The notes under the pieces: generated by a model
What the model was told of the DNA's origin: nothing
The model's input: the letters and a program-made list of their open reading frames with translations, nothing else
The model's database searches: none
Assembly (NCBI GenBank): GCA_036971475.1
Contig: JBAIZL010000002.1
Coordinates: 12,520,368 to 12,584,367, forward strand
Direction: 5' to 3'
DNA: 64,000 nucleotides
From: Prosapia bicincta
Taxonomy: Eukaryota > Arthropoda > Insecta > Hemiptera > Cercopidae
Shown: positions 1 to 11,066 of the stretch, piece by piece
Numbering within the stretch: position 1 is the stretch's first letter
Layout: each line of letters starts with the position of its first letter
Position numbers and translations under genes: made by a program

Positions 1-710
1 GTTGCCAACTTTTAACAACATAAGCAATTAATTAATTAATTAAGTAAATGAAATTACGAAATTCCTATATTTACCAACAGCTAATATTAGCTGATGAAGG
101 AAATTGCAGCTAGCTATCAACAAAAAAATGTAATTTCAAACCTTTTAGTGAGTTAAAACAGTTTTTAAAAATGTCGAAGGTAATACTTAAATATGGTGTC
201 AAGTAACATAATGTTTTTGAAAATTCTATTGTGTATACAAATAATTGTAATAAAATACATTATATTAAAAGTATTTCAATATTTAAAATTATTCAAAAAT
301 ATGTTGCATCAAATCACTCATACTACAGAAAATAACAAGTGGGTAAGATACTGGACCCCAGAGGGTACGATTACAGCTTGCCCTGGTTCAGTCCCTTGTT
401 AATCTATATCAGGTGATTTATTACACCTACTCAAGTTATATGGAGGTTTACCTGCAACTGTATACGTCTGTACGTCCATTATTGGGGAAATGTTTTGGGA
501 AGCTTCAATAGCAATGTTATTCGAGATTACTTCAAGGGACGTGAATTAATATTTTACATTACTAAGAGAATGCTTCTAAACGCTGGGTTTGTTTTACACG
601 GGAGTTAAATCATCTCCTACGTCACGCTGCATTCAATTACAAGACAGGCTTCATACTTAAATTAAGTTAAGCGATATTATATGATTTTACACAACAGCTG
701 ATTTTATATT
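1..710. other. AT-rich sequence without a gene
   Basis: No supportable coding region, RNA gene or element terminus was seen here. The only open frame (193-402) has a composition typical of AT-rich noncoding DNA and no recognisable motif. Confidence 0.6.
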
Positions 711-762
711 ATGGGGTATATCGTAGAAGAGATAAGTGCCTTCTATATGTTCACACTCTCCC

Positions 763-767
<5 letters not shown>

Positions 768-821
<54 letters not shown>

Positions 822-834
822 TTATTTATTTATT

Positions 835-880
<46 letters not shown>
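768..880. repeat. (TA)n microsatellite, left of the palindrome
   Basis: Two long (TA)n runs are separated by a short (TTTA)n stretch near 818-836. The tract runs straight into the left arm of the PLE-end palindrome. Ile-Tyr repeat open frames here come only from the microsatellite. Confidence 0.95.
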
Positions 881-881
<1 letters not shown>

Positions 882-954
882 CAATATGTTTTCTTGTGTA
901 TTAATAAAGAACAAAAGTCAAAATACAAATACAAGAATTATATTTGAATTTACA

Positions 955-999
955 ATTCAAAGCTTTTCGTTGGCTAACAGTACAAACATCATCAGGAAT
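955..999 (-). ncRNA. Hammerhead-ribozyme-like motif, minus strand
   Basis: Read on the minus strand: helix I strand AUUC (999-996), core CUGAUGA (995-989), helix II, GAAA (968-965), palindromic helix III AAGCUU, U at 959 as the expected cleavage-site residue, and GAAU (958-955) closing helix I. Helix II holds the one base (984) that differs from the facing copy and weakens it. As in all copies of this family, one extra U lies between the core A and helix II. Activity is untested. Confidence 0.65.
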
Positions 1000-1044
1000 A
1001 TTCCTGATGATGTTGGTACTGTTAGCCAACGAAAAGCTTTGAAT
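1000..1044 (+). ncRNA. Hammerhead-ribozyme-like motif, plus strand
   Basis: Order of parts: AUUC (1000-1003), CUGAUGA (1004-1010), an extra U (1011), helix II GUUGG/CCAAC with an ACUGUUAG-type loop, GAAA (1031-1034), AAGCUU (1034-1039), U1040 before the predicted cleavage, then GAAU (1041-1044), which pairs with AUUC. A tiny palindromic helix III is typical of type I hammerheads in animal retroelements, which often act as dimers (family knowledge). Not tested. Confidence 0.7.
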
Positions 1045-1120
1045 TGTAAATTCAAATATAATTCTTGTATTTGTATTTTGACTTTTGTTCTTTATTAATA
1101 CACAAGAAAACATATTGCGA

Positions 1121-1180
<60 letters not shown>
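1121..1180. repeat. (TA)n microsatellite, right of the palindrome
   Basis: About 50 bp of nearly pure TA follow directly on the PLE tail sequence, mirroring the tract at 768-880. Confidence 0.95.
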
Positions 1181-1184
<4 letters not shown>

Positions 1185-2610
1185 TCAAATTTTTAATCGT
1201 TAGTACAATATATTTATTCAATCACTCAAGTACAAATACAATTTTTTAAAACTTGTAATGAATGACACTTGACGTCGCTACAGTTGTTTTCAAATATTAA
1301 TTAATTTCTAAATTTAATTTATTTATTTATATTTTATACCGAAGATAAACTTTCACAAAAGGAGCAACGTATGTAGTAAAGCTGTTTCTTCCCTTTTGGC
1401 TTAAAATAAGAAATACCATATGATTTCATAAAACAGCTGATTTTATGTTATAGGTTATGTGATACAAGCTGTTTTAACGTATAGGTTGTGTTACTTTATT
1501 TATATTAGTTGTAATTATTTAATAAAATGATACTTAACCAAAACCTTTCATTGTTGAACTAGGCAGGAACTTAAATTTTTAAAAATCGTTTATATTACTT
1601 GTTGTACGCTATAACATTATAATGGTATTATTATTCAATATTTGTTATCTTTTATTAAATATAATAATTTCTTTTTCAATAAATCTTATATATATATATA
1701 TAGTTATAGCTAAAAGTAATTTAATATAATGATAATGAGTTATATATATTTTAGTCTATTTTTTTAAATTAAAACTTTCTTACTTGCATCTGGTACTTGT
1801 TAAGATCTGATTTTAAAAAATCTTGAAGTAAAAGTTCAGTTTAGTTCAATTTAGTATTACACGATATAGTAATATTACACAATACGTCTAAAAAGAAAAA
1901 ATGGCGTTTAAAACCAATAAGTTACAAGTTTTTATGCCATGAAATTGAGTGTTTTGTAACATAACCTCAAAAATGACTATAATTCAAACAACGTTTATGA
2001 ACTTGAAATTAAAGTTAACTTCATTAGGCTTTCATTATAAGTGACTAGACAGGATATCAGGAAAATTAAGGTGATTGGCGCTGACTTTATTGACCAGGGT
2101 TATAAAATGTGATAGCTAGCCTGTCATTTTATTCAGCTTGTCCATTTAGTTTATATTTATCGTTTAGTCTATTTAATGCCCTACTAGATAACTTTGATAA
2201 ATGTCTAATAAAATATGATACCTATAAAAATAGGTATAATATTTATCTCTATGAGAACAGTATAGCCTCAATGTTATAGACTATCCTGTTCAGACGTAAC
2301 CTAACCAATCACACCCTACCAGACCTAACCTATACTAGTTATACTTACCAGGAGAGTATAATTATATTTTTAATAAGTTTATTTTCTTTAAATACGTACC
2401 CAATTTACACGATTCTAATGTATATTTTTAATTATTGATTCTATTATACAAGGTCTATTTGTAGGTTGAGTTTAGGAGTGTAATTTATTGTTTTCGTCAG
2501 AAGGGGAAATCAATTTGTTTTGGAAAATCTTTGCAAACAAGATTCAATACAAGTTTAAAAACATAAGTTGAACTTGATAAATAAATAGTACTCTATTAAC
2601 GATTCGAAAT
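1181..2610. other. No gene; contains a dispersed repeat copy
   Basis: No coding region was recognised. About 1380-1530 matches a dispersed AT-rich repeat marked by AACAGCTGATTTTAT and GGTTATGT motifs. The same repeat occurs near 21590-21760, 26470-26600, 39880-40010, 56900-56990, 59270-59420 and 62640-62740. Confidence 0.6.
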
Positions 2611-2617
2611 TTGAAAG

Positions 2618-2816
<199 letters not shown>

Positions 2817-3344
2817 ATATAGAGGGGTGTAAACTAATAGAGGGAATTTAATAGGATACCTTTCTAACTAAATTTACCTTTATATTATTATTACCTGATT
2901 ATTTCATAAAGTTAATAAATGGTAAAGAGAATAAAACTGCTACTTATAGCGCTGTTGTTCCAACGTTAAAAATAAACAAGACACAAATTATCGGCAAACA
3001 CACGTTAGATGTTGTGGGGCCTCTCTGCCTAATGGAAAGAAAACATTTGTGATGGAAACAAAACAAGCAGCCTATTTCCATTGTGCCAAGTTGGAGTCCG
3101 TATGTTTTTGTATACATGCACTTACACTTGTTTTCCTCAGTAGTGACACATAGTCCTTTTTGCTTGCCAGGACTGTGGTCAGATACACTTAACAAAGATT
3201 ACCTTATATCTATGGTTTCTCTGGAGAGTTTAACTATGTTACAAGGATTTGTGGATTTTTTCACCAAAGATTGTTACAAATTTCAATGCAGAAGATATTT
3301 TTCAAAAACCTATATTGATATGATATAGACCACGTATGCTATAT
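2817..3344. other. No gene seen
   Basis: Two overlapping frames of 81-83 codons on opposite strands (2944-3328) show no recognisable motif and are probably chance openings. Confidence 0.5.
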
Positions 3345-3383
3345 ATAAATATATATATATGTATGTATGTATGTATGTATATG

Positions 3384-3426
<43 letters not shown>

Positions 3427-3429
3427 ATG

Positions 3430-3499
<70 letters not shown>

Positions 3500-3520
3500 G
3501 AGAGAGAGAGAGAGAGAGAA
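3345..3520. repeat. (TA)n / (GTAT)n / (AG)n compound microsatellite
   Basis: Blocks of (TA)n alternate with (GTAT)n and TATGTAAATA elements and end in a short (GA)n run at about 3499-3519. The 3521-3900 stretch that follows has scattered TATATG repeats and no gene. Confidence 0.95.
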
Positions 3521-3914
3521 TTGTATGTGTTTGTTTATGCTACATAGATTTGTTTACACAATGTTTACTTTACCTTGGTATATATTTGTTTTGTCAGTCG
3601 TGATAGTACTATAAAAGAGGTTTATAGAATATACAGAATATATAGGAAACAGGAGGTTTATGTGTGTATAAATATATATACATGTTATATATGTGTATAT
3701 ATAAAAATATGTATTTAGGTATATAAAAGTATGTATACCTAAATGTATATGTGTATCTATGTATATGTTATATCAATTAGGAAAAACTACCATAAAACTC
3801 TTTAAAATATGGTTCAAATTATAGAAAAACTATATTGTTTAAATAGGGTTTATAAACAAATGTATAGTCAACGCTTTTATAAACTACCAATTGAACATAC
3901 ATACAGAATAATAT

Positions 3915-4190
3915 ATAAACGAGTGTGTGTGTTTGTCTGTGTGTTTGTCTTCGTGTGTGGGTATGTACGTTGTGCGTACGTGCGTGTATGAGTGTGTGTG
4001 TATGTGTGTGTCTGTGTGTGTGTGTGTGTGAGTGTGTGTGTGTGTGTGTCTGTGTGTGTCTGTCTGTGTGAGTGTGTGTGTGTGTGTGTGTCTGAGTGTG
4101 TGTGTGAGTGTGTGTTTTATGTGTGTGTGTGTGAGAGAGAGAGAGTGTGTGTGTGTGTGCGTGCGTGCGTACGTGCGTGCGTGTGTGTTT
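3915..4190. repeat. (GT)n compound microsatellite
   Basis: An interrupted (GT)n array contains GTCT, GAGT and GCGT variants and a (GA)n insert near 4134-4145. The Cys-Val and Thr-His open frames on the two strands are products of the repeat. Confidence 0.97.
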
Positions 4191-4385
4191 GTATCTATGC
4201 CCCTTCCCAAATCCTATTCATGTTCACATCCTTGCCCAGCCTTTTAGGATTTAATCAATCCAGTTATTCTTTTACAACTACAAAAATAAAAATCAGAAAA
4301 ATATTTCTAATGTACCAAGAACACAATAACATATTTACCGATTTATATATTCTCAATATAATTCATTATTTTTGTTCTTGAATTT
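4190..4385. repeat. Dispersed repeat shared with 18187-18375
   Basis: About 190 bp aligns by eye with 18187-18375. Shared blocks include TATGCCCCTTCCC, AATGTACCAAGAACAC and ACCGATTTATATATTC. No coding capacity was recognised. The following 4386-5080 holds no gene I can support. Confidence 0.75.
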
Positions 4386-5084
4386 TCGTAAACATTTCAA
4401 GTGAACCTTCAGTTTCGGTCGCATTGAAAGTTAGCGTGTATTCTTCTGTTTACAGTACTTCTGAAACAATACGTGATGAATACGCGGTACAGTCAGATGC
4501 AAAATCCTTCACAATTTCATTTTAGAAATGTTCATCTCGGATTGTGTTTGAGTACAACACACAACAATGTGATTTTATTTAGCCGCGAATACCTAACGTC
4601 TGTATGGAGAAAACTTCCTACTGACGGTACCGTGCGATACAATATCCCGTCGCTTTCAGAGTTTTATCGGAAAGTTAACAAATTTGATTTCGTTTTCAGC
4701 GTGCTCAGTTGGCAAATTGGTTTTAAATATTAAACGCCTACTACTCAATATTTTCTAAAACAATTAAATAAAATTTGTGATAATTATTTATTTAAAATGT
4801 ATTTACATTTAAAAATGTAACTGTTTTTGAGAACTTATACAATAGTTTTGTAATTAATTCCATTAAATTATTAAATGTAATAGTAGTTATGTTGGAGAAA
4901 TTTTATTTTTAGATAGGTTTTGTTAATATTGTTTTAAACAAAGAATTTTTAGACTGAGGTTTGATTCAATTATCTTCACGTTAAAACTCAACTAATTCAT
5001 TTTAGGCCTAACTTTTAAATAAATTGAGATATCAATTAAGGAAAATGTTATTGGTAAGCTTGTAAACGTTTTAACCACTATGAA

Positions 5085-5725
5085 GGCTTTAGGTGAGGGT
5101 AGTGCCAGCTCTAAGCTGGTGGCTGGGACCATAGCTTCTCTGACACACCTTGGGAACGCTCAACCTAACCAGGACAGATGAGAGAGCGAATGTCTTTGCA
5201 AAACAAAGGTTTATAAGTCAAGGACCTTTGCTGAGGGCAGCGGTCATACTGCCTTAGATAGGTAGTGCAGGGATGAATGAAATGCGACTTTGGAGTGCAC
5301 TAAATCCAAGGGACTGTAGGGTTACTCGGGAGACTTGTGGGGCAAACAGCTACATTCCTTAATTAGAGCTCAACTCAGACTTACTGTAGAGCTGGTCACA
5401 GGCCATGGGAATCTAAGGGGTTTTAATACAAAATTGGAAGATTTAGGTCACCTGTGTGCAAGAAGTGCGACCAAAAAGAAAACCCTGTCCACATGCTCTA
5501 TGAGTGCTCTGCATTGGGAGCTGCAAGAAGAAAGTGGTTTGGCTGGGCAGAGGATATCAGAAGATTCAGCTTAAGCTGGCTACTTGAATTCTGTAAATAG
5601 GTAGGTATCCACTAGGCTATCCCTGTGGTGGGGATTGAAAGAGAGTACACAGGCTAAAGGTTAGTGCTCTACATTGATAAACTCCATCCGAGTTTCTAAT
5701 AATAATAAATAAAAATAACCAGTGT
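5085..5725 (+). pseudogene. Decayed non-LTR retrotransposon 3' end (RNase H/Zn-tail relic)
   Basis: Piecing together frames gives fragments typical of the C-terminal part of RNase H-bearing LINE ORF2 proteins: a 'LVTGHGNLRGF' stretch near 5390-5420 (these elements usually have LLTGHG.L), then a Cys/His finger-like segment around 5455-5520 and a tryptophan-rich tail. Several stops and frame changes show it is dead. Around 5698-5720 a TAA-rich run (ataataataaat) may be the remains of a 3' tail. It could belong to the I, Jockey or R1 group; the family cannot be fixed by eye. No other part of the element is present. Confidence 0.55.
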
Positions 5726-6379
5726 GAAAAAAATTTGTTATTTTATGAAATCAAAATTATATGTTTATTGATATTTTTCAGCATTATTAATTTTCAGATC
5801 TTCGTAGAATATTTTTGTTTATTATTCATTCGATTTAACAATTTAAGGGTTTCTCTACCTCTCTTAATCCCTTTCTACCTCTTTATCTCTATCTATCTAT
5901 CAATTTATCTTTTTCTATATATGTCTTCACTTGTTGTGATGTCATAATCCCACCTTACTTAACTCGTATTTAGTAGATATTTATTTTACCCACCTCTGTA
6001 TACTTGCAATTTCTCATATTTTAATGAACATTTTCGCCCTAAATGTTAGCAGCACTTGTTTACAGCTCGAAATGAGTTTTCTCTTTATCTTAATTTTCTC
6101 TCTAAATTATCTATAAGCTTGTAAAACGCACTTTAGTTCCCCCTGCCGAGACATAATTCCTCAATGGGTACAAATTATTCACTTCACGCAATTTGTATCT
6201 TCGATGGTAAATGCCGCTTTAGTGTCTACCTCATATAAATTTTTAATACGATACTTTGTAAGTGTTTTAAACCACATTTTTCAAGTTTCAGCATCCTCCC
6301 TAATATTTTACAAAAATAACTTATCCTAAATATACGATTTACTACTAAATAAGCAGTAGTCAAGTATTTCAAATCTAAG
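5726..6379. other. No gene seen
   Basis: AT-rich sequence with a short CTAT run near 5885-5910; nothing else recognised. Confidence 0.5.
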
Positions 6380-7500
6380 GAAGGCTGATTTATTTTCAAA
6401 TTTTAAAAGAGCTTTTACAATGTTTAAAAAGTATAAATAAAATCCAATGTTCCGTTTAATAATAAACTATAAAACTTTCGAAAGGAATATTCTTATAGAG
6501 TTAATTAAAATATATTTACAAGCCATTAGGAAGTGCTTCAAAGTGTAAAATATTCTTAATGTACTTATCTTCACTTCTGTTAGGAATATTTGAGTACAAT
6601 TGTCTGCCTTTCCTAACATTAAAATATTTTTCTTCACTCGCACGTTTCGGTACGACTCCATTCTCAAGACCTCTAATAACACTTCTTACCAAAAAAAGTA
6701 AAAATAATAATTTTTTAAATGGGTTTATTTTAAAACGTGTCAACTAAAAAATTATTTTAATGTTGGGGTAACTAGAAATATATACATTACACGTATATGG
6801 AGTCTGAAACAAATTTATTTCAATTTTCCTTTAGAATTAATGTAATCATTACTCTTGGTCAAACGTGAAAGCACGAGTTGTATGTGTATAAAGTTCATTA
6901 ACATTAAATTTCACTTTAAGTAAATATAATTCTTAAAATAATTCGGCTTACATAATTTGTCAGGTTTTAAATGTAATAAACTGTTTTCTAATGTTTTTCG
7001 GAATTTCACTGTTTATTTGCAATTTACTGAACTATAATTTGCCTCATCTAACTGTTATTAGATTAATAAGGCATAAAACAGAAAAATACGTTCAACGTAA
7101 AATGAATCTTAAAAACATTATAAATATAAACCAACTTTAATTCTATATATATATATATATATACAGACATAAACACAGACAACGTAATTCGTTGCGCAGA
7201 AGGCTCCTACTAAAAATCCAAATAAACTGTTTAGAAACAACATAATGGCAACAAAGCCTAACTGAGGACTTGAGAAATACTTCGCTCTTGAGATTTCAGA
7301 AGTCAATAACTCAAGCGTGAGATAAATCATTGTGTGTGGCTTTGGACGTCAACCGCAAACAGAGTGTTAGGGGCAAAATATCTGTGTAAGCCCTCAGAGG
7401 CTGAAGAGTATACTAATTTGTAATAAATCAATCGTACGTGCGGGTTAATGGTTTAACCAGGTGTACTAACTAAACCATAGGTGAGGCTTTCTTATTTACT
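6380..7500. repeat. Third copy of a repeat block also in both inverted arms
   Basis: 7163-7490 matches 29943-30290 directly and 49660-50018 in inverted orientation. 6780-7080 matches 51310-51550 inverted, and 6470-6560 matches 51820-51930 inverted. A short (TA)n lies at 7144-7162, where the right-arm copy has a PLE inside a (TA)n tract, so this copy and the left arm give the empty site. Around 6625-6690 is a member of a dispersed family with GAGAATGGAGTCG/CCGAAACG on the minus strand. No genes. Confidence 0.75.
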
Positions 7501-7689
7501 TTTTTATGGGACACTTTAATCACAATCATGTACATTAGGTTATAATGTATATTTTACTACGAATTGCATTTCTAAAGGTTGACAAGACTACTTTGTACCA
7601 CCTCAGTAGATATCCTCTTTCCCCTTATCTCTATCACTAAAACGAAGGAGATTCGCTGATGTATTGGTAGACACGTCACGGAACGATGG

Positions 7690-8210
7690 CTATTCTACTT
7701 CTTGTAGGGCAAAATTGTAGCTCATAAATTAGAAAGATTCCAATGTCTATAAAAACCATGTCTGTTTTATTCTCTCTTTTGTTCTCTCTTTTTCTCTCTC
7801 TTTCTGTTTCTCTCTGTCTTCGCGTAATTTACTTCTTGTATAGCGAAATTCTTCCGTATTAATTAAAGTTATTCCAAAGTCTACAAAAACCCTGTTTGAT
7901 TTTATTCTATATCCTTCTCCTTTCTCCCTCTCTCCCTCTTCCTTTCTCTTTTTCTCTCACTCCTCAGTAATACTACCTCTTGTAGGTCACAATTCTCTCT
8001 CATAAATTAGAGAGATTACAATGTCTACCTATACCATGTCGGTTTTATTCTCTCTCTCTTTCTCTTTCTCTCTCTCTCTTTCTCTTTCTCTCTCTCCTCG
8101 GTTAATCTACCTCTTGTAGAGCACAATTCTCCCTCATAAATGAAAAAGATTCTAATATTAGATTATATGCTCTCTCTCTCTCGCTCTCTCCCTCTCTCTC
8201 TCCCTTTCCC
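7690..8210. repeat. Four-copy ~137-bp CT-rich minisatellite
   Basis: Four diverged units start near 7691, 7827, 7967 and 8100. Each holds a CTTGTAG...CATAAATTAGA-type core, a GTCTA..AAACCATGT block and a (CT)n run. Spacing is about 133-140 bp. The CT content makes long polypyrimidine tracts. No coding region. Confidence 0.8.
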
Positions 8211-8224
8211 TAAAAAATAAAACT

Positions 8225-9135
8225 TAATCACGCCCTATACAAATCACACCAAACCCTCACAACAATGCTACACCACACAGAACTGGAAGAAATAATTCAA
8301 TACACTAACGACTATACACATAAACCACTACAATTCATTAGAAACAAGCAAACTCTAAAGAAACACAAAACAATATCACTATCTACATCGACCGCAAATT
8401 TCACCAGCGCACCATCAACACCGCGAATATCAATTTCAATACAAACGAATTACCATTATTAAACAAAGGCCTAAAATATAACCTGCACCCTAAAACATAC
8501 AATGACAAACAAATGAGAAATATTCTTTTGGACACTGAAACAGCAATTTAATACACAGATCCCACACACCATGAATATATTAGACAAGACGTTAAACATA
8601 AAATGCCAAACATAAACACCTTAAACAATAAACCTATCATAAATAATGAACTTTCAACCCTTAAATGAATTTTACAAAAACGCGACAAACACAATCTAAA
8701 TTTCTTAAAAGAAGGCAAAGGCAATTCCATCGTAATAATGCACCAAGACATCGACAGGAAAAACAGTTTCGTAACTGAAAACAAAATTACCTAACTCCGA
8801 TCAGAACCCACACCTATATTCCAAACAGAAATTAAAAATCTTTTAAATAAATACACCAAAATCATGAAAAGAGAACAAAAGAAATATTACAAACAAATAA
8901 AACCCCAAGCCCCCACATGAAATGATTTAACTAAAATACACAAAGAAAACCCACCCATCCGTCCATTAATCAAACGCACACATGCACTATCACATAAGCT
9001 AGCCAAAGACAACATAAACTTTCACAATCACATATCAATCCATACACAATAAGATAAACCTCATTCACAAAATTCATGACATCCTTAAACCACATAACTC
9101 CACCATTGCCTCATTCGACATAAAAAACCTAAATA
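8225..9135 (+). pseudogene. Penelope-like element reverse transcriptase relic (N-terminal part)
   Basis: With frame changes and stops, the translation contains an ordered set of PLE RT blocks: 'LLNKGLKYNLHPK' (about 8457-8500), 'EGKGNSIVIM' (about 8710-8745, PLEs normally have GKGNTIVIMDK), 'LTKIHKENPPIRPLI' (about 8930-8975) and 'SFDIKNLN' (about 9110-9133), which is RT motif A. PLE polyproteins join an RT to a GIY-YIG endonuclease and move by target-primed reverse transcription. Here the RT stops at motif A, where the 23-bp satellite begins; motifs B and C and the endonuclease are absent. Stops near 8550, 8668 and 8792 show it is dead. It need not be the same family as the GIY-YIG fragments at 31 and 50 kb. 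Confidence 0.75.
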
Positions 9136-10092
9136 TACTGCTTAAGGGTTAATTATCACTATCCCTTACAGGTTATTTATCACTTTCATTGGGGTTATTA
9201 TATCTATCGCTTATGGGTTAAAAATACTATCAGTGATAGTGTATTAGGAATTAAATAATACTATTACATAGGGGCATTTATCACCATTCTTTAGAGGTTA
9301 TTTATGACTTTGGCTTAGGGATTTTTATCACTATAGCTTAGCGGTATTTATCACTATCCGTTAAGGGTATTATTCATAATCGTTTAGTGTTATTTATGAC
9401 TATGGCTTAGGGCTGTTTATCACTATGCCCTAATGGTAAATACTACTACCGCTTAGGGGTTAATTATATCTATTGCTTAAAGTAAAACACTATCGCTTAG
9501 GAATAATTATTACTATCCCATTTGGGTGTTTATCACCATCCTTAAGAGGTTATTTATGAATATCGCTTAGGGGTATTTATCACTATGACTTAGTGTTCAT
9601 TATTACTATCGCCTGCGGGTATTTATCACTATGACTAAGAGGTTATTATCACTATCGCTTAGGGGTATTTATCACTATGACTAAGTGGTTATTATAACTA
9701 TCGCTTAGGGGTATTTATCACTATGACTAAGTGGTTATTATCACTATCGCTTAGGGGTATTTATCACTATGACTAAGTGGTTATTATCACTATCGCTTAG
9801 GGGTATTTATCACTATGACTAAGTGGTTATTATCACTATCGCTTAGGGGTATTTATCACTATGACTAAGTGGTTATTATAACTATCGCTTGCGGGTATTT
9901 ATCACTATGACTTGGTGGTTATTATAACTATCGCTTAGGGGTATTTATCACTATGACTAAGTGGTTATTATAACTATCGCTTAGGGGTATTTATCACTAT
10001 GACTAAGTGGTTATTATCACTATCGCTTAGGGGTATTTATCACTATGACTAAGTGGTTATTATAACTATCGCTTGCGGGTATTTATCACTAT

Positions 10093-10093
<1 letters not shown>
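9136..10093. repeat. 23/46-bp satellite array, left part
   Basis: Tandem 46-bp units are made of two related 23-bp halves, one with TATCGCTTAGGGG and one with TATGACTAAGTGG, each ending in TTATCAC. Units at 9136-9580 are diverged and irregular. From about 9580 to 10093 they are nearly identical, so that part was homogenised recently. The array resumes at 16135 after the retrotransposon. Confidence 0.95.
10081..10093. repeat. Target-site duplication, 3' side of the retrotransposon
   Basis: ATTTATCACTATG directly abuts the element's poly(A) and recurs at 16135-16147 next to the 5' end. The sequence also occurs throughout the satellite, so the duplication length cannot be fixed exactly. Confidence 0.65.
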
Positions 10094-10132
<39 letters not shown>

Positions 10133-10511
10133 CCTGGCGAAAAACCAATTGTGGTTATCATCGCCAAACAAATCTAACAAAGTACGCGATGTTTTAAATA
10201 AAATCAAATAAATAAACAAATAAATAAATACAACAAAAATTACAAAACAAAATAAAACACCAACAATAAAAAACAAAAAACAACAATATAACAATGAAAA
10301 AATCCTTAAAAACTAAATAACAAAATAACAACAAAGAACAATATAACAGTAAATAAATAATATGTAAAACAATAATGGGTAACAATTTACCAATAAATAA
10401 ATCTCACTAACAATAACAAGAACAGAAAATAAATTTAATTAAAATAAATAAAAGAAACACACAGAATTATATGTATAAATAAAATTTAAAAAAAATATAT
10501 ATATTTATGTA
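10094..10511 (-). other. 3' UTR and poly(A) of the retrotransposon
   Basis: 10094-10132 is an uninterrupted 39-T run, the poly(A) of the minus-strand element. 10133-10511 separates it from the last ORF2 stop and is T-rich on the coding strand. No other ORF. An uninterrupted tail of this length argues for recent insertion. Confidence 0.85.
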
Positions 10512-11066
10512 TTAAATTTTAAAATATATTTTCAAGTGGTGCAAGAAAGCGATGACTCGGTCAATGGCCGAGGCATCGTCCCTTAACACCACCTTTAAAC
10601 TCCCTTTTAAATTAAAAAGGGCACGAACATTAACTACACTAACACAATCTACCAAAATATGTTTTATTGTGAAGATATCACCGCAATATTGGCATATTGG
10701 TGGATCTTCACGACTCATCAAATATCCATGAGTTGCAAAAGAGTGGCCAACGCGAAGGCGTGTGACCACCACTTCCTCCCTACGTTTTGAACGAATTGAA
10801 GACCTCCATGGACGGACGGTATCTTTAATTTCCCTCAGCTTATTCTGAATCACGGTATGCCACTCGTCATTCCAAGCAGCGAGCAATAAATGTTTCGCGA
10901 AACACACATAATCAGATGCCATAACCAGTTGAGTAATAGGCACCAAACTTGTAGCTTTCTTCGCCGCTTCATCCGCTTTTGTGTTTCCAAGTATTCCGCA
11001 ATGTCCAGGAACCCAACAGAAAGTTACCCCCACACCCCTCAATTGAAGCCTGTGTACAGCACACAA
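10512..11066 (-). CDS. C-terminal part of ORF2 (end of RNase H plus Cys-His tail), displaced by a frameshift
   Basis: This 184-codon frame continues ORF2 in the next reading frame. Near its start it has 'TFCWVPGHCGILGN' and 'KADEAAK' (Asp about residue 32), the last active-site block of RNase H, and then a tail with 'CQYCGDIFTIKHILVDC', the CCHC finger usual after RNase H in I-type ORF2 proteins. The first codon called here is TTG, not a real start: the two frames overlap at 11039-11066 and the break fits loss of one base near 11067-11075, within 'TTGGGGCATTTTG' on the coding strand. With that single change ORF2 would be one protein of about 1,240 residues. A programmed frameshift inside RNase H is less likely. 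It is otherwise intact to its stop at 10512. Confidence 0.85.
   Translation of the reverse strand: MCAVHRLQLRGVGVTFCWVPGHCGILGNTKADEAAKKATSLVPITQLVMASDYVCFAKHLLLAAWNDEWHTVIQNKLREIKDTVRPWRSSIRSKRREEVVVTRLRVGHSFATHGYLMSREDPPICQYCGDIFTIKHILVDCVSVVNVRALFNLKGSLKVVLRDDASAIDRVIAFLHHLKIYFKI

Larger units (their letters stand above)
870..1129. mobile_element. Near-perfect palindrome of two Penelope-like element ends
   Basis: The sequence is an inverted repeat centred between 999 and 1000 (GGAAT|ATTCC), with arms of about 130 bp. I found one mismatch near the centre (984 against 1015). Each arm carries a hammerhead-type motif, then a tail ending in ACAAGAAAACATAT and a (TA)n tract. The same motif plus tail occurs at 31226-31351, 50067-50163 and 51046-51175 beside GIY-YIG coding fragments of PLEs, which is why I assign it to that class. 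PLE copies often carry inverted partial copies of their own end (family knowledge). No coding sequence is left here. Confidence 0.75.

Noticed and set aside
768..1221. Ile-Tyr repeat open frames (also 2611-2832, 3359-3547, 51516-51722)
   Set aside because: Pure translation of (TA)n microsatellites; the TA repeat has no stop codon in these frames.
3884..4381. Cys-Val and Thr-His repeat open frames on both strands
   Set aside because: Translation of the (GT)n microsatellite.
11039..11066. Programmed frameshift within ORF2
   Set aside because: The break falls inside RNase H, between its third and fourth catalytic blocks; a simple one-base loss is the plainer explanation, though not excluded.
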